A stretch of DNA of 64,000 bases from Streptococcus sp. 'caviae'. Lineage in GTDB: Bacteria > Bacillota > Bacilli > Lactobacillales > Streptococcaceae. Positions 17,896-26,461 of this stretch are shown here, piece by piece; the first letter of the stretch is position 1, and every line of letters starts with the position of its first letter. Position numbers and translations under genes: made by a program. The stretch is from NCBI RefSeq assembly GCF_001937065.1, contig NZ_MOWR01000002.1, positions 1 through 64,000 on the forward strand, read 5' to 3'. The notes beneath the pieces were generated by a model, which saw nothing but the letters and a program-made list of their open reading frames with translations, was not told the origin of the DNA and searched no databases.

Positions 17896-18098
17896 ATGGA
17901 AAACAGACGTTTAAGTTTATTGTATAATTTGCAGAATTTATATCATTCCAGCGATATAGAAAGTGTGGCTTATCAGCTTTCCTGCTATTTGATTGATAAT
18001 TATCAAGAGCTACAGTAAGATACTTTTGTCAACATTTAGGTTATGATAATTTAAAGAATTTCCATTGCTGCAAACCAAAAATCAACAAGCAATTCTGA
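17896..18098 (+). pseudogene. remnant of a MurR/RpiR-family regulator
   Basis: A 40-codon frame (17896-18018) starts at ATG behind gaggaga and reads MENRRLSLLYNLQNLYHSS and VAYQLSCYLIDNYQELQ, the usual first two helices of RpiR-type HTH domains. It then stops. In the -1 frame, 18009-18098 continues TVRYFCQHLGYDNLKNFH, which matches the recognition helix and following strand of the same family before another stop. The middle of the HTH and the whole sugar-binding SIS domain are missing. An internal deletion with frameshift is the simplest explanation. Such regulators control sugar or amino-sugar operons, so a catabolic locus may have been lost here. Confidence 0.65.
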
Positions 18099-18119
18099 CT
18101 AATTTTGCTAAGACTGTAG

Positions 18120-18125
18120 TATAAT
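18120..18125 (+). promoter_or_regulatory. -10 box upstream of the lipoprotein gene
   Basis: tataat at 18120-18125 is 145 nt before the ATG at 18271. The long leader contains several Shine-Dalgarno-like stretches (ggaaggagg, taggaggg, aaggagagg), of which only the last has proper spacing to the ATG. Confidence 0.5.
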
Positions 18126-18270
18126 AGAGGTAGTTAAAGTCGTCTGAAATAAAAATAAGTGATTGAAGAGTTTGATTTCTTCTATTATCTCAATTTCTCA
18201 TTTTTAGGAAGGAGGTCACTCAAAGGAAAGTAGGAGGGTATGCTATTTTTATAAAGGAGAGGAGCTTGTT

Positions 18271-18822
18271 ATGAAAAAGAAATTAGTAAACATTTTTTTG
18301 GCTTTATTGTCCATTTTGCTTTTGTCAGCTTGCCGCAGTAATAAGACAGAGACTTCGCAGAAAGCTTCCAGTCAAGCAAAATCTGAGCAGACTGAAAAAA
18401 AGACAGAAAAACAATCCACTTCAAGCAGTTCGTCCGAAGCAGTTACTGAAGCGGAAACGTCTGATGAGACTTCTTCCACTGATGTCAGTCAAAAAGATTT
18501 AAATATTGATGAGATTAATAACGGCAACTTTCAATCTTTGGTTGGTACTTGGAAAAACGGCAGGGGTGACACCTTAGAAATTACTTCTGACGGTACAGTA
18601 AACGGCAAGATGACCTTACAGGGAATTAAAGATTCTGCTAACAGAAACGGTATTCCTTATGCCAGCTTAAGAGCAGGGAATAATACGGGTGCGGCCTTGG
18701 CTTTGTTTAAGATTGGTTTTAAAAATCCTCAAGGGGATCAGTCAGATTCAAGCAAGCCTCGTATTTTGATAACGCAAAGTGATGGCAACTATCCTGCAGA
18801 GGACTATTATTATCGTCAATAG
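18271..18822 (+). CDS. lipoprotein with C-terminal DUF6287-type domain
   Basis: Encodes 183 residues. The N-terminus is a lipoprotein signal (KKK, hydrophobic core, lipobox LLSAC with Cys21), so the mature protein should be anchored on the outside of the membrane. Residues 22-80 are a low-complexity Ser/Thr/Glu/Lys linker. From about 88 a compact domain follows with LVGTWKNGRGDTLEITSDGTV and a C-terminal EDYYYRQ, resembling the DUF6287 family of streptococcal lipoproteins. Function is unknown. It stands alone with its own long leader and a strong terminator. Confidence 0.82.
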   Translation: MKKKLVNIFLALLSILLLSACRSNKTETSQKASSQAKSEQTEKKTEKQSTSSSSSEAVTEAETSDETSSTDVSQKDLNIDEINNGNFQSLVGTWKNGRGDTLEITSDGTVNGKMTLQGIKDSANRNGIPYASLRAGNNTGAALALFKIGFKNPQGDQSDSSKPRILITQSDGNYPAEDYYYRQ

Positions 18823-18890
18823 CAGCTGTCTAAGGCTATTCCAGTCGGATTATATGGTCCCTTAAAATTAAATATCTGAGACTTTTGAGC

Positions 18891-18938
18891 TGCACTCCAA
18901 GCCTTAGGCTAAAAATCTAAGGTTTGGGGTGCTTTTTA
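18891..18938 (+). terminator. terminator after the lipoprotein gene
   Basis: gcactccaagccttag pairs with ctaaggtttggggtgc around a short loop, followed by five T. Confidence 0.85.
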
Positions 18939-19019
18939 TATTCTCTTTGTCACAGGTTTTTGAGGTTGCCATATTATGTTTTAAAAATAAAAAACTTATA
19001 AAAACTTAAAAAGACTTAT

Positions 19020-19056
19020 CTTTGCTTAAAATGTGTTATAATAGATTTAAGCAAAG
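19020..19056 (+). promoter_or_regulatory. extended -10 promoter flanked by an 11-bp inverted repeat, deoR-type operator
   Basis: An extended -10 (TGT-TATAAT, 19034-19042) is framed by ctttgcttaaa (19020-19030) and its exact reverse complement tttaagcaaag (19046-19056), with a 15-bp spacer holding the -10. The right arm overlaps the ribosome binding site. The geometry fits autorepression by the DeoR regulator encoded immediately downstream. Confidence 0.7.
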
Positions 19057-19066
19057 GAGGGGTGTT

Positions 19067-19813
19067 ATGTACCGGGAAAAACGACTGCAGGAAATCCTGA
19101 GGCTGGTTGAAGAAAGAGGGGAGCTGTCTTCCAAAGATGCGCGTGCGCTGCTGAATGTTTCTCGCGATACGGTGCGGCGGGATTTTGCTTTTCTAGCGGC
19201 TGATAAGCAGGTTATTCGGACTCATGGCGGGATTTTGCCCCTGCAGAAATCGCAGAACGTTCTGTCTTTTGAAGAGCGTCTGCATCGTCTGACTGAAAGC
19301 AAAGATGCCATAGCTCAAAAGGCTTATCAGCTGATAGCACCGGGGCAGCTCTACTTTTTTGATGTGTCAACGTCGGTGCTGCGCTTAGCGCAGCTGATTG
19401 ATAAGGACGTGACCATCTATTCGCATTCTTTGGATAATGCCATTGTTCTGGCTCAGCATGAAACGGTTGATTTTCACCTTCTGGGCGGCCAGTTTCAGCC
19501 TAAGAACCGCTTTTATTATGCTTTAAATGAAGCAGAGCTGCTCAAGGATATTCATTTTGATGCAGCTATCATTGCAGCTGCAGGTCTAAAGAAAGGACAA
19601 GTGTCTTTTGAAGATGCGGCCGATACCTACCTGAAGAAATTGGTTTTGAAAAATGCCAAGACCAAGATACTGCTGGCCGAGGAAGATAAATTTGAAAAAG
19701 AAGCCAATTATGTGCTGGCTGATATTAACGACTTTGATTATTTTATTACGGATAAAAAACCGACAAAAGCTATCCAAAAACTGCTGTCGCAAGATTTGAA
19801 ACTTATTTTTTAG
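19067..19813 (+). CDS. DeoR-family transcriptional regulator
   Basis: Encodes 248 residues. An N-terminal DeoR helix-turn-helix is visible (YREKRLQEILRLVEERG, then VSRDTVRRDFAFL and THGGILPL), followed by the DeoRC sensor domain that binds phosphorylated sugars (FFDVSTSVLRLAQLI and the phosphate-site region, LLGGQFQPKNR, AAAGLKKG). ATG 19067 is chosen because aaaggagggg lies 7 nt upstream and the family begins here; a longer frame from 19022 has no support. It is followed by a HAD phosphatase gene at 9 nt, so it may control sugar-phosphate turnover. An inverted repeat at its own promoter suggests autoregulation. Confidence 0.92.
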   Translation: MYREKRLQEILRLVEERGELSSKDARALLNVSRDTVRRDFAFLAADKQVIRTHGGILPLQKSQNVLSFEERLHRLTESKDAIAQKAYQLIAPGQLYFFDVSTSVLRLAQLIDKDVTIYSHSLDNAIVLAQHETVDFHLLGGQFQPKNRFYYALNEAELLKDIHFDAAIIAAAGLKKGQVSFEDAADTYLKKLVLKNAKTKILLAEEDKFEKEANYVLADINDFDYFITDKKPTKAIQKLLSQDLKLIF

Positions 19814-19822
19814 GAGGTTACT

Positions 19823-20647
19823 ATGGCAGAAGCGATTCGATTGATTTTAAGTGATATCGACGGGACTATTTTAGATGACAAGCATCAGCTTGACTCTGAA
19901 CTGAGTGAGACTGTAGCTGCTTTGAAGGCAAAGAACATTCCTTTTGTGCTGGCTTCTGCCAGATCGCCTCACGGCATGTTTCCCCTTGCCCGGGAGCTTC
20001 ATCTAAGTGACAGTCCTCTTGCCTGCTATAACGGTGCACTTATTGTTGAGGGAAATCAAGAACATTTTCAAACCTTAATGGAACACAGTCTCGATAAAAC
20101 AGATGTTAAAAGGGTTGTTGATGTGATGCGCAGGGAGTTTTCTCATATTGCTCTTAATGTGTATTCGGGCGGTGATTGGATTGTTGACAAGAGAGATAAA
20201 TGGGTGGAGATTGAGGCTGATATTACCAAAGAAACGCCGCTTGTCGGTGAACTGGATAAGCTTTTGGCAGACAGCAAAAGACCCGTTCATAAACTTCTTT
20301 TGATTGCTGAGGCTGATGACATTAAAGAACTGCTTGCTCATCTCAAGACCCTGTCATTTGCGGATGCCTCCTTTTACCTGTCTAAGGCTAACTACTTAGA
20401 GGTCATCTCAAAATCAGTCTCCAAAGAAAATGCTCTCACGGAAATTGCCGGCTACTATCATGTGCCTCTGACAGCTGCTATGACAATTGGCGATAATTTC
20501 AATGATCTGCCTATGTTAAAAATAGCCGGTTTGGGAGTGGCCATGGGCAACGCACCGCAGGCTGTCAAAGACGAGGCCGACCAAGAAACAGCCTCTAACA
20601 ACGATAACGGCGCTTCTAAGGCGATTAGGGACTATGTACTGAATTAA
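19823..20647 (+). CDS. Cof-type HAD-IIB phosphatase
   Basis: Encodes 274 residues. HAD motifs in order are LSDIDGTIL (motif I, catalytic Asp pair) near residue 9, LASAR (motif II), a conserved Lys in the SKSVSKENAL region (motif III) and GDNFNDLPML (motif IV). The cap is of type IIB, and Cof-like enzymes dephosphorylate sugar phosphates or nucleotides in the cytoplasm. It lies 9 nt after the DeoR gene with ggaggt as ribosome binding site, so both should be co-transcribed and the regulator probably senses a related sugar phosphate. Confidence 0.92.
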   Translation: MAEAIRLILSDIDGTILDDKHQLDSELSETVAALKAKNIPFVLASARSPHGMFPLARELHLSDSPLACYNGALIVEGNQEHFQTLMEHSLDKTDVKRVVDVMRREFSHIALNVYSGGDWIVDKRDKWVEIEADITKETPLVGELDKLLADSKRPVHKLLLIAEADDIKELLAHLKTLSFADASFYLSKANYLEVISKSVSKENALTEIAGYYHVPLTAAMTIGDNFNDLPMLKIAGLGVAMGNAPQAVKDEADQETASNNDNGASKAIRDYVLN

Positions 20648-20683
20648 TTTGTTTTGCATGTATATCTTGGAAAGGAAAATAGG

Positions 20684-21763
20684 ATGTCTCTTGAATCAGA
20701 TTTTTTTAAGAAGAAACGTGTGCTGTTTGACAAGCTTCTTCCTTATGGATTTTCAAAGGAAGGGGAAGCATATGTCTACAAAGAAAGCTTCATGAACGGT
20801 GATTTCGAGGCGCTGATAAGCATTTCTGCTGCCGGAGCGGTATCCGGCCGTGTGATCGATACTGATATTGGTGATGATTATCTTGCCCTGCGGGCAGAGC
20901 ATCAAACAGGCAGCTTTGTCGGTCAGGTCAGAGAAGCTTATGCTGAGATTTTAGGAAAAATGGCCCATGCATGCTTTGAAGCGCAGCCTTTTATAGGGGA
21001 GCAGACCAACCGCTTGGCGCAGAGGCTGGAGCAGGTTTATGGAGATAAGTACGATCATCCCTTTAAAAAATATCCGGCTTTTTCTTCTTATCGCTATCCT
21101 CTTAACCGTAAATGGTATGGCCTCATCATGGCTATTGAACGCGGAAAGCTGGATTTGGGAGAAGAAAAGTGGAGCCAAGAAGAACTCAGGCAGCAGGTAG
21201 AAGTCATCAATCTCAAGGTCAAACCTGATGATCTGGCAGAGCTTCTGACTGTTCCGGGAATCTATCCTTCCTACCATATGAATAAGAAATCATGGATTTC
21301 AGTTGTGCTGGACGGCACTGTCACAGATGAACAGCTGTTTTCTTTGGTGAACAATAGCAGAGCTTTGGTCAGCGGTAAAAGTCTGGGAAATCCAGCTGGA
21401 CCTGATTTTTGGATTATTCCGGCTAATCTTAAGTATTATGATATTGATGCCGAATTTGCTGCGCATAAAATCAATATCTGGCCGCAAAAGGCAAGCATTC
21501 AGACAGGGGATTACCTTTTTATTTACATTACGGCGCCGACACGCGCTCTGCGCTATGCCTGCAGGGTACTTGAGTCTGGAATTCAGCAGCCTCATGCGAA
21601 GCGAAAACAAATGAAACTGGAGCTGCTGAAAAAATATGATGACAGCGACTTTCCTATTGAGCGGCTTAAAGCGCACGGTGTTACCAATATCCGCGGACCG
21701 CGGCGGATGACTGCCAGCTTGATAGATGACATCAAATCAAGTTTAAAAGACAGCTCATCCTGA
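20684..21763 (+). CDS. MmcQ/YjbR-type protein with C-terminal EVE-like domain
   Basis: Encodes 359 residues. Residues 1-115 and 120-230 carry the MmcQ/YjbR DNA-binding-like fold (SYRYPLNRKWYGLIMAI and GIYPSYHMNKKSWISVVLD, with the downstream LVNNSRAL). The last 130 residues resemble an EVE/PUA-like domain (DFWIIPANLKYYDI, IQTGDYLFIYITAPTRALRY). Function is not established. EVE domains often bind modified bases. ATG 20684 follows aaaggaaa; a start at 20654 lacks a site. It is the third gene of the DeoR-HAD group and ends before a terminator. Confidence 0.8.
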   Translation: MSLESDFFKKKRVLFDKLLPYGFSKEGEAYVYKESFMNGDFEALISISAAGAVSGRVIDTDIGDDYLALRAEHQTGSFVGQVREAYAEILGKMAHACFEAQPFIGEQTNRLAQRLEQVYGDKYDHPFKKYPAFSSYRYPLNRKWYGLIMAIERGKLDLGEEKWSQEELRQQVEVINLKVKPDDLAELLTVPGIYPSYHMNKKSWISVVLDGTVTDEQLFSLVNNSRALVSGKSLGNPAGPDFWIIPANLKYYDIDAEFAAHKINIWPQKASIQTGDYLFIYITAPTRALRYACRVLESGIQQPHAKRKQMKLELLKKYDDSDFPIERLKAHGVTNIRGPRRMTASLIDDIKSSLKDSSS

Positions 21764-21799
21764 CTGCTGCTATCAGAAAGGCTGTTGATATATAGGTTA

Positions 21800-21842
21800 T
21801 GAGAAAGGCTCGGCCTCCTATATTTGGAGGTTGGTTTTTTTT
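21800..21842 (+). terminator. terminator after the MmcQ/EVE gene
   Basis: ggcctcc and ggaggttgg form a hairpin with a six-base loop and an eight-T run. Confidence 0.75.
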
Positions 21843-21920
21843 GTTTGTTTCATAAGCTCTTAAGTTTTCCAGCAAAATAGTATTGCAGCTCCTCCTGTTA
21901 AAAAATCTTATGATCCTGCC

Positions 21921-21971
21921 TTGACAAATGATTTTCTTTTTAATATACTACACTATATAATAAATAGTGTA
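21921..21971 (+). promoter_or_regulatory. ccpN promoter with inverted-repeat operator
   Basis: -35 ttgaca (21921-21926) and -10 tatact (21944-21949) are spaced by 17 bp, an almost ideal housekeeping promoter. tacactat (21949-21956) and atagtgta (21964-21971) form a perfect 8-bp inverted repeat over the start of transcription. Autorepression by CcpN or another regulator is inferred. Confidence 0.75.
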
Positions 21972-21996
21972 ACACATTTAAGAGGAGGGATGCCCA

Positions 21997-22629
21997 ATTA
22001 AACTGAATGACAGACAGTTAAAAATTATTGATATTGTTAAGGAAAATCAACCAATTACGGGAGAAAAAATAGGAGCCAAACTGCATGTCAGCAGAGCGAC
22101 GCTGCGGGCGGACCTGTCCATTTTGACTATGTTTCATATTCTGGATGCCAGGCCCAAGGTTGGCTATTTCTATTTGGGGAAAGGGGATTTTGATTTACAG
22201 CTTAGTGCGGTCAGTGATTTACCAGTCTCTGATGTCATGACCCTTCCTGTGATCGCGAAGCAGCATGATAGGGTTTACGATTTAATTGTCAGATTGTTTT
22301 TGGAGGATTCGTCCAGCATTTATGTCTTAGATGATGAAGATTATTTATGCGGACTAGTGTCCCGCAAGGACCTGTTAAAGGTTACCATGGGCGGTGCAGA
22401 TGTCAGCCATTTGCCCATTGCTGCGGTAATGACAAGAATGCCTAACATTTTGACAATCACAGAGGATACATTAGTTCCTCAGGCGGCTGCTCTTTTGGTC
22501 CGAAATGAAATTGACAGTTTGCCAGTTGTGCGAACCGAAGATAATAGCGAGGGAAAGCTTAAAGTATTGGGGAAATTTTCAAAAACAATTGTTGCAAATT
22601 TATTTGTTGAAATCACACATCCTGAGTAA
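21997..22629 (+). CDS. ccpN: CcpN-type regulator (HTH plus two CBS domains), apparent ATT start
   Basis: Encodes 210 residues if started at ATT 21997. The frame reads KLNDRQLKIIDIV, then VSRATLRADLSIL (the winged HTH), followed by two CBS domains (VSDVMTLPVIA near 75, AVMTRMPNILTI near 140). CcpN represses gluconeogenic genes in Bacillus and senses nucleotides through its CBS pair. A gaggagg site lies 8 nt before the ATT, ideal spacing. The only ATG there (21990) is out of frame and ends after three codons. The first conventional in-frame start (TTG 22123) would delete the HTH. It is followed at 12 nt by the PPDK regulator gene and ppdK, the expected target operon. Confidence 0.85.
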   Translation: MKLNDRQLKIIDIVKENQPITGEKIGAKLHVSRATLRADLSILTMFHILDARPKVGYFYLGKGDFDLQLSAVSDLPVSDVMTLPVIAKQHDRVYDLIVRLFLEDSSSIYVLDDEDYLCGLVSRKDLLKVTMGGADVSHLPIAAVMTRMPNILTITEDTLVPQAAALLVRNEIDSLPVVRTEDNSEGKLKVLGKFSKTIVANLFVEITHPE

Positions 22630-22641
22630 GTAGGAGGTCAA

Positions 22642-23460
22642 ATGGCAGAAAATACGATTTTATATATTATATCAGACTCTTCTGGAGAGACGGCTCAGTC
22701 TATGGCCCAGGCTGGGATATGTCAGTTTCCCAGTCATAAAGACTGGGAGGTAAAACGCATCCCTTATGTTAATCATTTGGCAGCGCTAAAAGAGGCTTTG
22801 GAGGAAGCAAAATCCCGGCAAGCTATGGTTATGTTCAGTTTGGTAGATGAAAAGCTGGCTGATTTCGCCGGTCAGTACTGTCAAAAGGAAAAGCTATGCT
22901 TTGTAGATTTGATGAGTGACATGCTCAAGCAAATGAGTTGGCAGGCAGAAGAAGTTCCTTTGCGGGAAGCTGGAAAGATTCGTCAGCTGACGAAGTCGTA
23001 TTTTGACCGCATCGAAGCTATCGAGTTTGCTGTTAAATACGATGATGGAAAAGACCCGCGAGGTTTTCTAAAAGCTGATTTAGTGCTGCTGGGCGTCTCC
23101 CGAACATCCAAAACACCTTTGAGCATCTATTTGGCCAACAAACAGCTAAAGGTGGCAAATCTGCCTTTGATCCCGGAAGTGCCCTTGCCTAAGGAAATTT
23201 TTGAAGTAGACCCTAAAAAAATTGTTGGGCTGACCAGTTCGGTCGAACGCTTAAATAAAATGAGAAGTCAAAGGCTTAAGGCAATGGGCTTGGACTCAAC
23301 AGTCCATTATGCCCAGAAAAATCGTATTTTAGAGGAGTTGGATTATTTTTACAAAATAATGAAAGCGCTTAAATGTCCGGTCATTGATATCGAGCACCGT
23401 TCTATTGAAGAGACGGCCGGATTGATTATGACTAAGTTAAGCAATGCAGGTGCGAAGTAG
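22642..23460 (+). CDS. pyruvate, phosphate dikinase regulatory protein (DUF299 kinase/phosphorylase)
   Basis: Encodes 272 residues. This bifunctional enzyme inactivates PPDK by ADP-dependent phosphorylation of the Thr next to its catalytic His and reactivates it by phosphorolysis. Visible are ISDSSGETAQSM at the N-terminus, the P-loop-like GVSRTSKTPLSIYLA near residue 150 and YFDRIEAIEFAVKYDDG near 118. It lies between ccpN and ppdK, overlapping neither, with taggagg as ribosome binding site. The three genes form a PEP/pyruvate control module. Confidence 0.93.
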   Translation: MAENTILYIISDSSGETAQSMAQAGICQFPSHKDWEVKRIPYVNHLAALKEALEEAKSRQAMVMFSLVDEKLADFAGQYCQKEKLCFVDLMSDMLKQMSWQAEEVPLREAGKIRQLTKSYFDRIEAIEFAVKYDDGKDPRGFLKADLVLLGVSRTSKTPLSIYLANKQLKVANLPLIPEVPLPKEIFEVDPKKIVGLTSSVERLNKMRSQRLKAMGLDSTVHYAQKNRILEELDYFYKIMKALKCPVIDIEHRSIEETAGLIMTKLSNAGAK

Positions 23461-23539
23461 CGTGGTGCATTGCCAATCGTTTTAGATCGAAAGTGCCACC
23501 TGTTTCATTTAGAACTAGGGGGCAATGAAAGGAGTTCCT

Positions 23540-26185
23540 ATGTCAAAAAAATACGTTTACAGCTTTAATGAAGGTAACAAAGATATGCGTGATCTGCTTG
23601 GAGGTAAGGGAGCTAATCTGGCAGAAATGACACGGATTGGCCTGCCAGTTCCTCAAGGATTTACCATTACGACGGATGCTTGTAGAGACTATTACCAGCA
23701 AGATGAACAAATTAGTCAAGAGATTATCAGCCAAATTGATGTTCAAGTAACTCAGCTGGAAAAAGAGCAGGGTAAAAAATTAGGAGATAATCAGAATCCC
23801 TTGCTGGTTTCTATACGTTCTGGGGCAGTGTTTTCAATGCCTGGAATGATGGATACAATTTTAAATTTAGGCCTGACAGATGACAGTCTTCAAGGCTTGG
23901 CTCTTGCGACAGGGAATGACTGGTTTGCCTATGACAGCTATCGCCGTTTTATTCAAATGTTTTCGGATGTAGCCATGGGCATTTCCAAAGACAAATTTGA
24001 GGCTGTCCTCGATCGGTATAAGGAAGAAAACGGCTATCATGCAGATACCGAATTGACCCTTGAAAATCTGCAGGCAATTGTTCAGGAATTTAAAGCCATT
24101 TATCGGGAGGCCATCGGTCAGGATTTTCCGCAAACTCCCCGAGAACAGTTATACTTGGCTATTGAGGCAGTCTTTAAATCTTGGAATAATCCCAGAGCTA
24201 TTGTTTACCGCAATTTAAATGAAATAGATCATCATTTGGGAACAGCGGTCAATGTTCAGTCGATGGTCTTTGGCAATATGGGAGATACTTCGGGAACCGG
24301 CGTCGCCTTTACCAGAAATCCCGCAACAGGGGAGCATCGTTTATTTGGTGAATACCTTATTAATGCTCAGGGAGAAGATGTGGTAGCAGGCATTCGGACG
24401 CCTCAAAGTATAGAAGTATTGAAAGAAGACATGCCAGCCATCTATCAGCAGTTTACAGAGCTCACCCAGCGTTTGGAAAATCACTACAGAGATATGCAGG
24501 ATATTGAATTTACGATTGAAAGGGGTAAACTTTATCTTCTGCAGACACGCAGCGGCAAACGAACAGCCAAGGCTGCTATTCAGATAGTGACGGATTTGGC
24601 TGACCAAGGGCTGATTACTAAAGAAGAAGCCATAATGCGTGTTGAACCAAAGCAGTTAGAACAGTTACTGCATCCGACTTTTGATGAAAGCTCCTTAAAG
24701 CAAGCTAAGGTTCTTACTAAGGGGCTGCCGGCTTCTCCGGGAGCAGCAAGAGGGAAGGTTTGCTTTTCGGCAGAAGCAGCAACCCGACTCGCTAAAGAAG
24801 GAGAAGATGTCATCTTGGTGCGTCAGGAGACTTCCGCAGAAGATATCGAAGGAATGGCCAGCGCTAAAGGAATTCTGACTGCCCGCGGAGGTATGACCTC
24901 CCACGCTGCCGTAGTTGCGCGCGGCATGGGAAAATGCTGTGTGGCAGGCTGCAGTGATTTAAGAGTTAATGAGGTCAGCAAGACAATCACAGCTGGCGAT
25001 TTACTGCTAAAAGAAGGCGATACCCTCTCACTTGACGGCAGCAGCGGCAATGTTTATCTCGGTCTTGTAGACATGGAATCTGCTGATGTCAGCGGCAGTT
25101 TTGAAACCTTTATGAACTGGGTCGATGATGTTCGCGATATGGGCGTCCTTGCCAATGCAGACAATCCTAAAGATGCTCAACAAGCAGTCGATTTCGGTGC
25201 CGAAGGCATAGGGCTTTGCCGCACGGAGCACATGTTCTTTGATGAAGAAAGAATTCCGGCTGTCAGACAAATGATATTAGCCGATAATGTAGAAGACAGA
25301 CAAAGGGCACTGGAGAAAATTCTACCCTTCCAAAGAGATGACTTTTACCAGCTCTTTAAAGTGATGGATCAAAAATCAGTAACGATTCGTTTGCTGGATC
25401 CGCCCTTGCATGAATTTCTGCCTCATGACGAAGATACGCTGATCCGTTTGGCAGGAAAGTTGGGGCTGAGCCTTAGTGACATGCGCAAACGCGTGTCAGA
25501 ACTGGCAGAATTTAATCCTATGCTTGGTCACAGAGGCTGCCGTTTAGCTGTTACCTATCCGGAAATCTTAATCATGCAGGTCAAGGCTATTGCCCAAGGT
25601 GCCAGTCTGGCTGCCAAAGAAGGGGCGCAAGTCAAGGCTGAGATTATGATTCCTCTGGTGGGAACCGCTCAGGAATTAGCTTATTTAAGACCGCTAGTTG
25701 ACGCTGCCATGCAGGAAGAATGTGCGAAGACAAAGTGTTCAGTTGACTACAGGATTGGAACGATGATCGAAATTCCACGGGCCTGTATTACAGCGGATGA
25801 GATTGCGGCCTATGCTGACTTCTTCAGTTTTGGCACCAATGATTTGACACAATTAGGATTTGGCTATTCCCGAGACGATGCCGGCAAGTTTTTAGCAGAA
25901 TATGTTGACAAGGGCATTCTTGAAAAAGATCCTTTCCAAGTGCTGGAACAAAAAGGAATCGGGCGTTTAATGGAAATAGGAGTTGACCTGGGCAGGCAAA
26001 CAAAACCAGGCCTTAAAATGGGCATTTGCGGCGAACACGGCGGCGAGCCATCAAGTATTGCCTTCTGTTATGGCATTGGCCTAGACTATGTCTCTTGTTC
26101 TCCGTTTCGTGTTCCGATTGCAAAATTAGCGGCAGCACAAGCCAAGATCAAAGCGCAAGGGAAGACTGATTTTTTGGATAAATAA
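23540..26185 (+). CDS. ppdK: pyruvate, phosphate dikinase
   Basis: Encodes 881 residues, the normal length. It interconverts pyruvate, ATP and phosphate with PEP, AMP and pyrophosphate in the cytoplasm. Domains are an N-terminal ATP-grasp region (YSFNEGNKDMRDLLGGKGANLAEM, SIRSGAVFSMPGMMDTILNLG in part), the central swivelling phosphohistidine domain with GGMTSHAAVVARGMGK (catalytic His, regulatory Thr two before it), and a C-terminal PEP-binding barrel with FGTNDLTQ and GICGEHGG (catalytic Cys). ATG 23540 follows aaaggag. It is the last gene of the ccpN operon and gives a route from pyruvate to PEP. Confidence 0.97.
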   Translation: MSKKYVYSFNEGNKDMRDLLGGKGANLAEMTRIGLPVPQGFTITTDACRDYYQQDEQISQEIISQIDVQVTQLEKEQGKKLGDNQNPLLVSIRSGAVFSMPGMMDTILNLGLTDDSLQGLALATGNDWFAYDSYRRFIQMFSDVAMGISKDKFEAVLDRYKEENGYHADTELTLENLQAIVQEFKAIYREAIGQDFPQTPREQLYLAIEAVFKSWNNPRAIVYRNLNEIDHHLGTAVNVQSMVFGNMGDTSGTGVAFTRNPATGEHRLFGEYLINAQGEDVVAGIRTPQSIEVLKEDMPAIYQQFTELTQRLENHYRDMQDIEFTIERGKLYLLQTRSGKRTAKAAIQIVTDLADQGLITKEEAIMRVEPKQLEQLLHPTFDESSLKQAKVLTKGLPASPGAARGKVCFSAEAATRLAKEGEDVILVRQETSAEDIEGMASAKGILTARGGMTSHAAVVARGMGKCCVAGCSDLRVNEVSKTITAGDLLLKEGDTLSLDGSSGNVYLGLVDMESADVSGSFETFMNWVDDVRDMGVLANADNPKDAQQAVDFGAEGIGLCRTEHMFFDEERIPAVRQMILADNVEDRQRALEKILPFQRDDFYQLFKVMDQKSVTIRLLDPPLHEFLPHDEDTLIRLAGKLGLSLSDMRKRVSELAEFNPMLGHRGCRLAVTYPEILIMQVKAIAQGASLAAKEGAQVKAEIMIPLVGTAQELAYLRPLVDAAMQEECAKTKCSVDYRIGTMIEIPRACITADEIAAYADFFSFGTNDLTQLGFGYSRDDAGKFLAEYVDKGILEKDPFQVLEQKGIGRLMEIGVDLGRQTKPGLKMGICGEHGGEPSSIAFCYGIGLDYVSCSPFRVPIAKLAAAQAKIKAQGKTDFLDK

Positions 26186-26303
26186 GGCTTGCTAATTGTT
26201 CATTTGCTGTTTTGGTGTAAAATCAAAAAAATTTTTGAAGGTAAATAATCCTTTGCGGACAATATCAATGAGTCAGCTCCACAAAAAGGAAACAAAAATA
26301 AGG

Positions 26304-26346
26304 CTCCTAGAAATGCTGATATGTCAGTGTTTCTGGGAGTTTTTGT
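26304..26346 (+). terminator. terminator after ppdK
   Basis: ctcctagaaatgctga pairs with tcagtgtttctgggag around a 4-nt loop, followed by ttttt. Confidence 0.85.
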
Positions 26347-26445
26347 TTGTCCTGCGGAAAGAAAAGTGGCTGAGCACAACAGCCTCTTTGGACAGTCCCT
26401 TCAATCTGGAATTGTATCTCCGTTTTTTTGTTTTTCCATCTTTTT

Positions 26446-26461
26446 TGATATAATGAAACAC
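26446..26461 (+). promoter_or_regulatory. rsmD promoter adjoining the start codon
   Basis: Extended -10 TGA-TATAAT (26446-26454) is followed after 7 nt by ATG 26462. No ribosome binding site is present, so the transcript should begin at or next to the start codon. Confidence 0.65.

Noticed and set aside
18240..18254. Tiny frame MLFL after taggaggg before the lipoprotein gene
   Set aside because: Four codons with too-short spacing to the ribosome binding site; probably chance in a purine-rich leader.
21990..22001. ATG 21990 as the start of ccpN
   Set aside because: It is in another frame and meets TAA after three codons; it is also only 1 nt from the gaggaggg site, too close for normal initiation.
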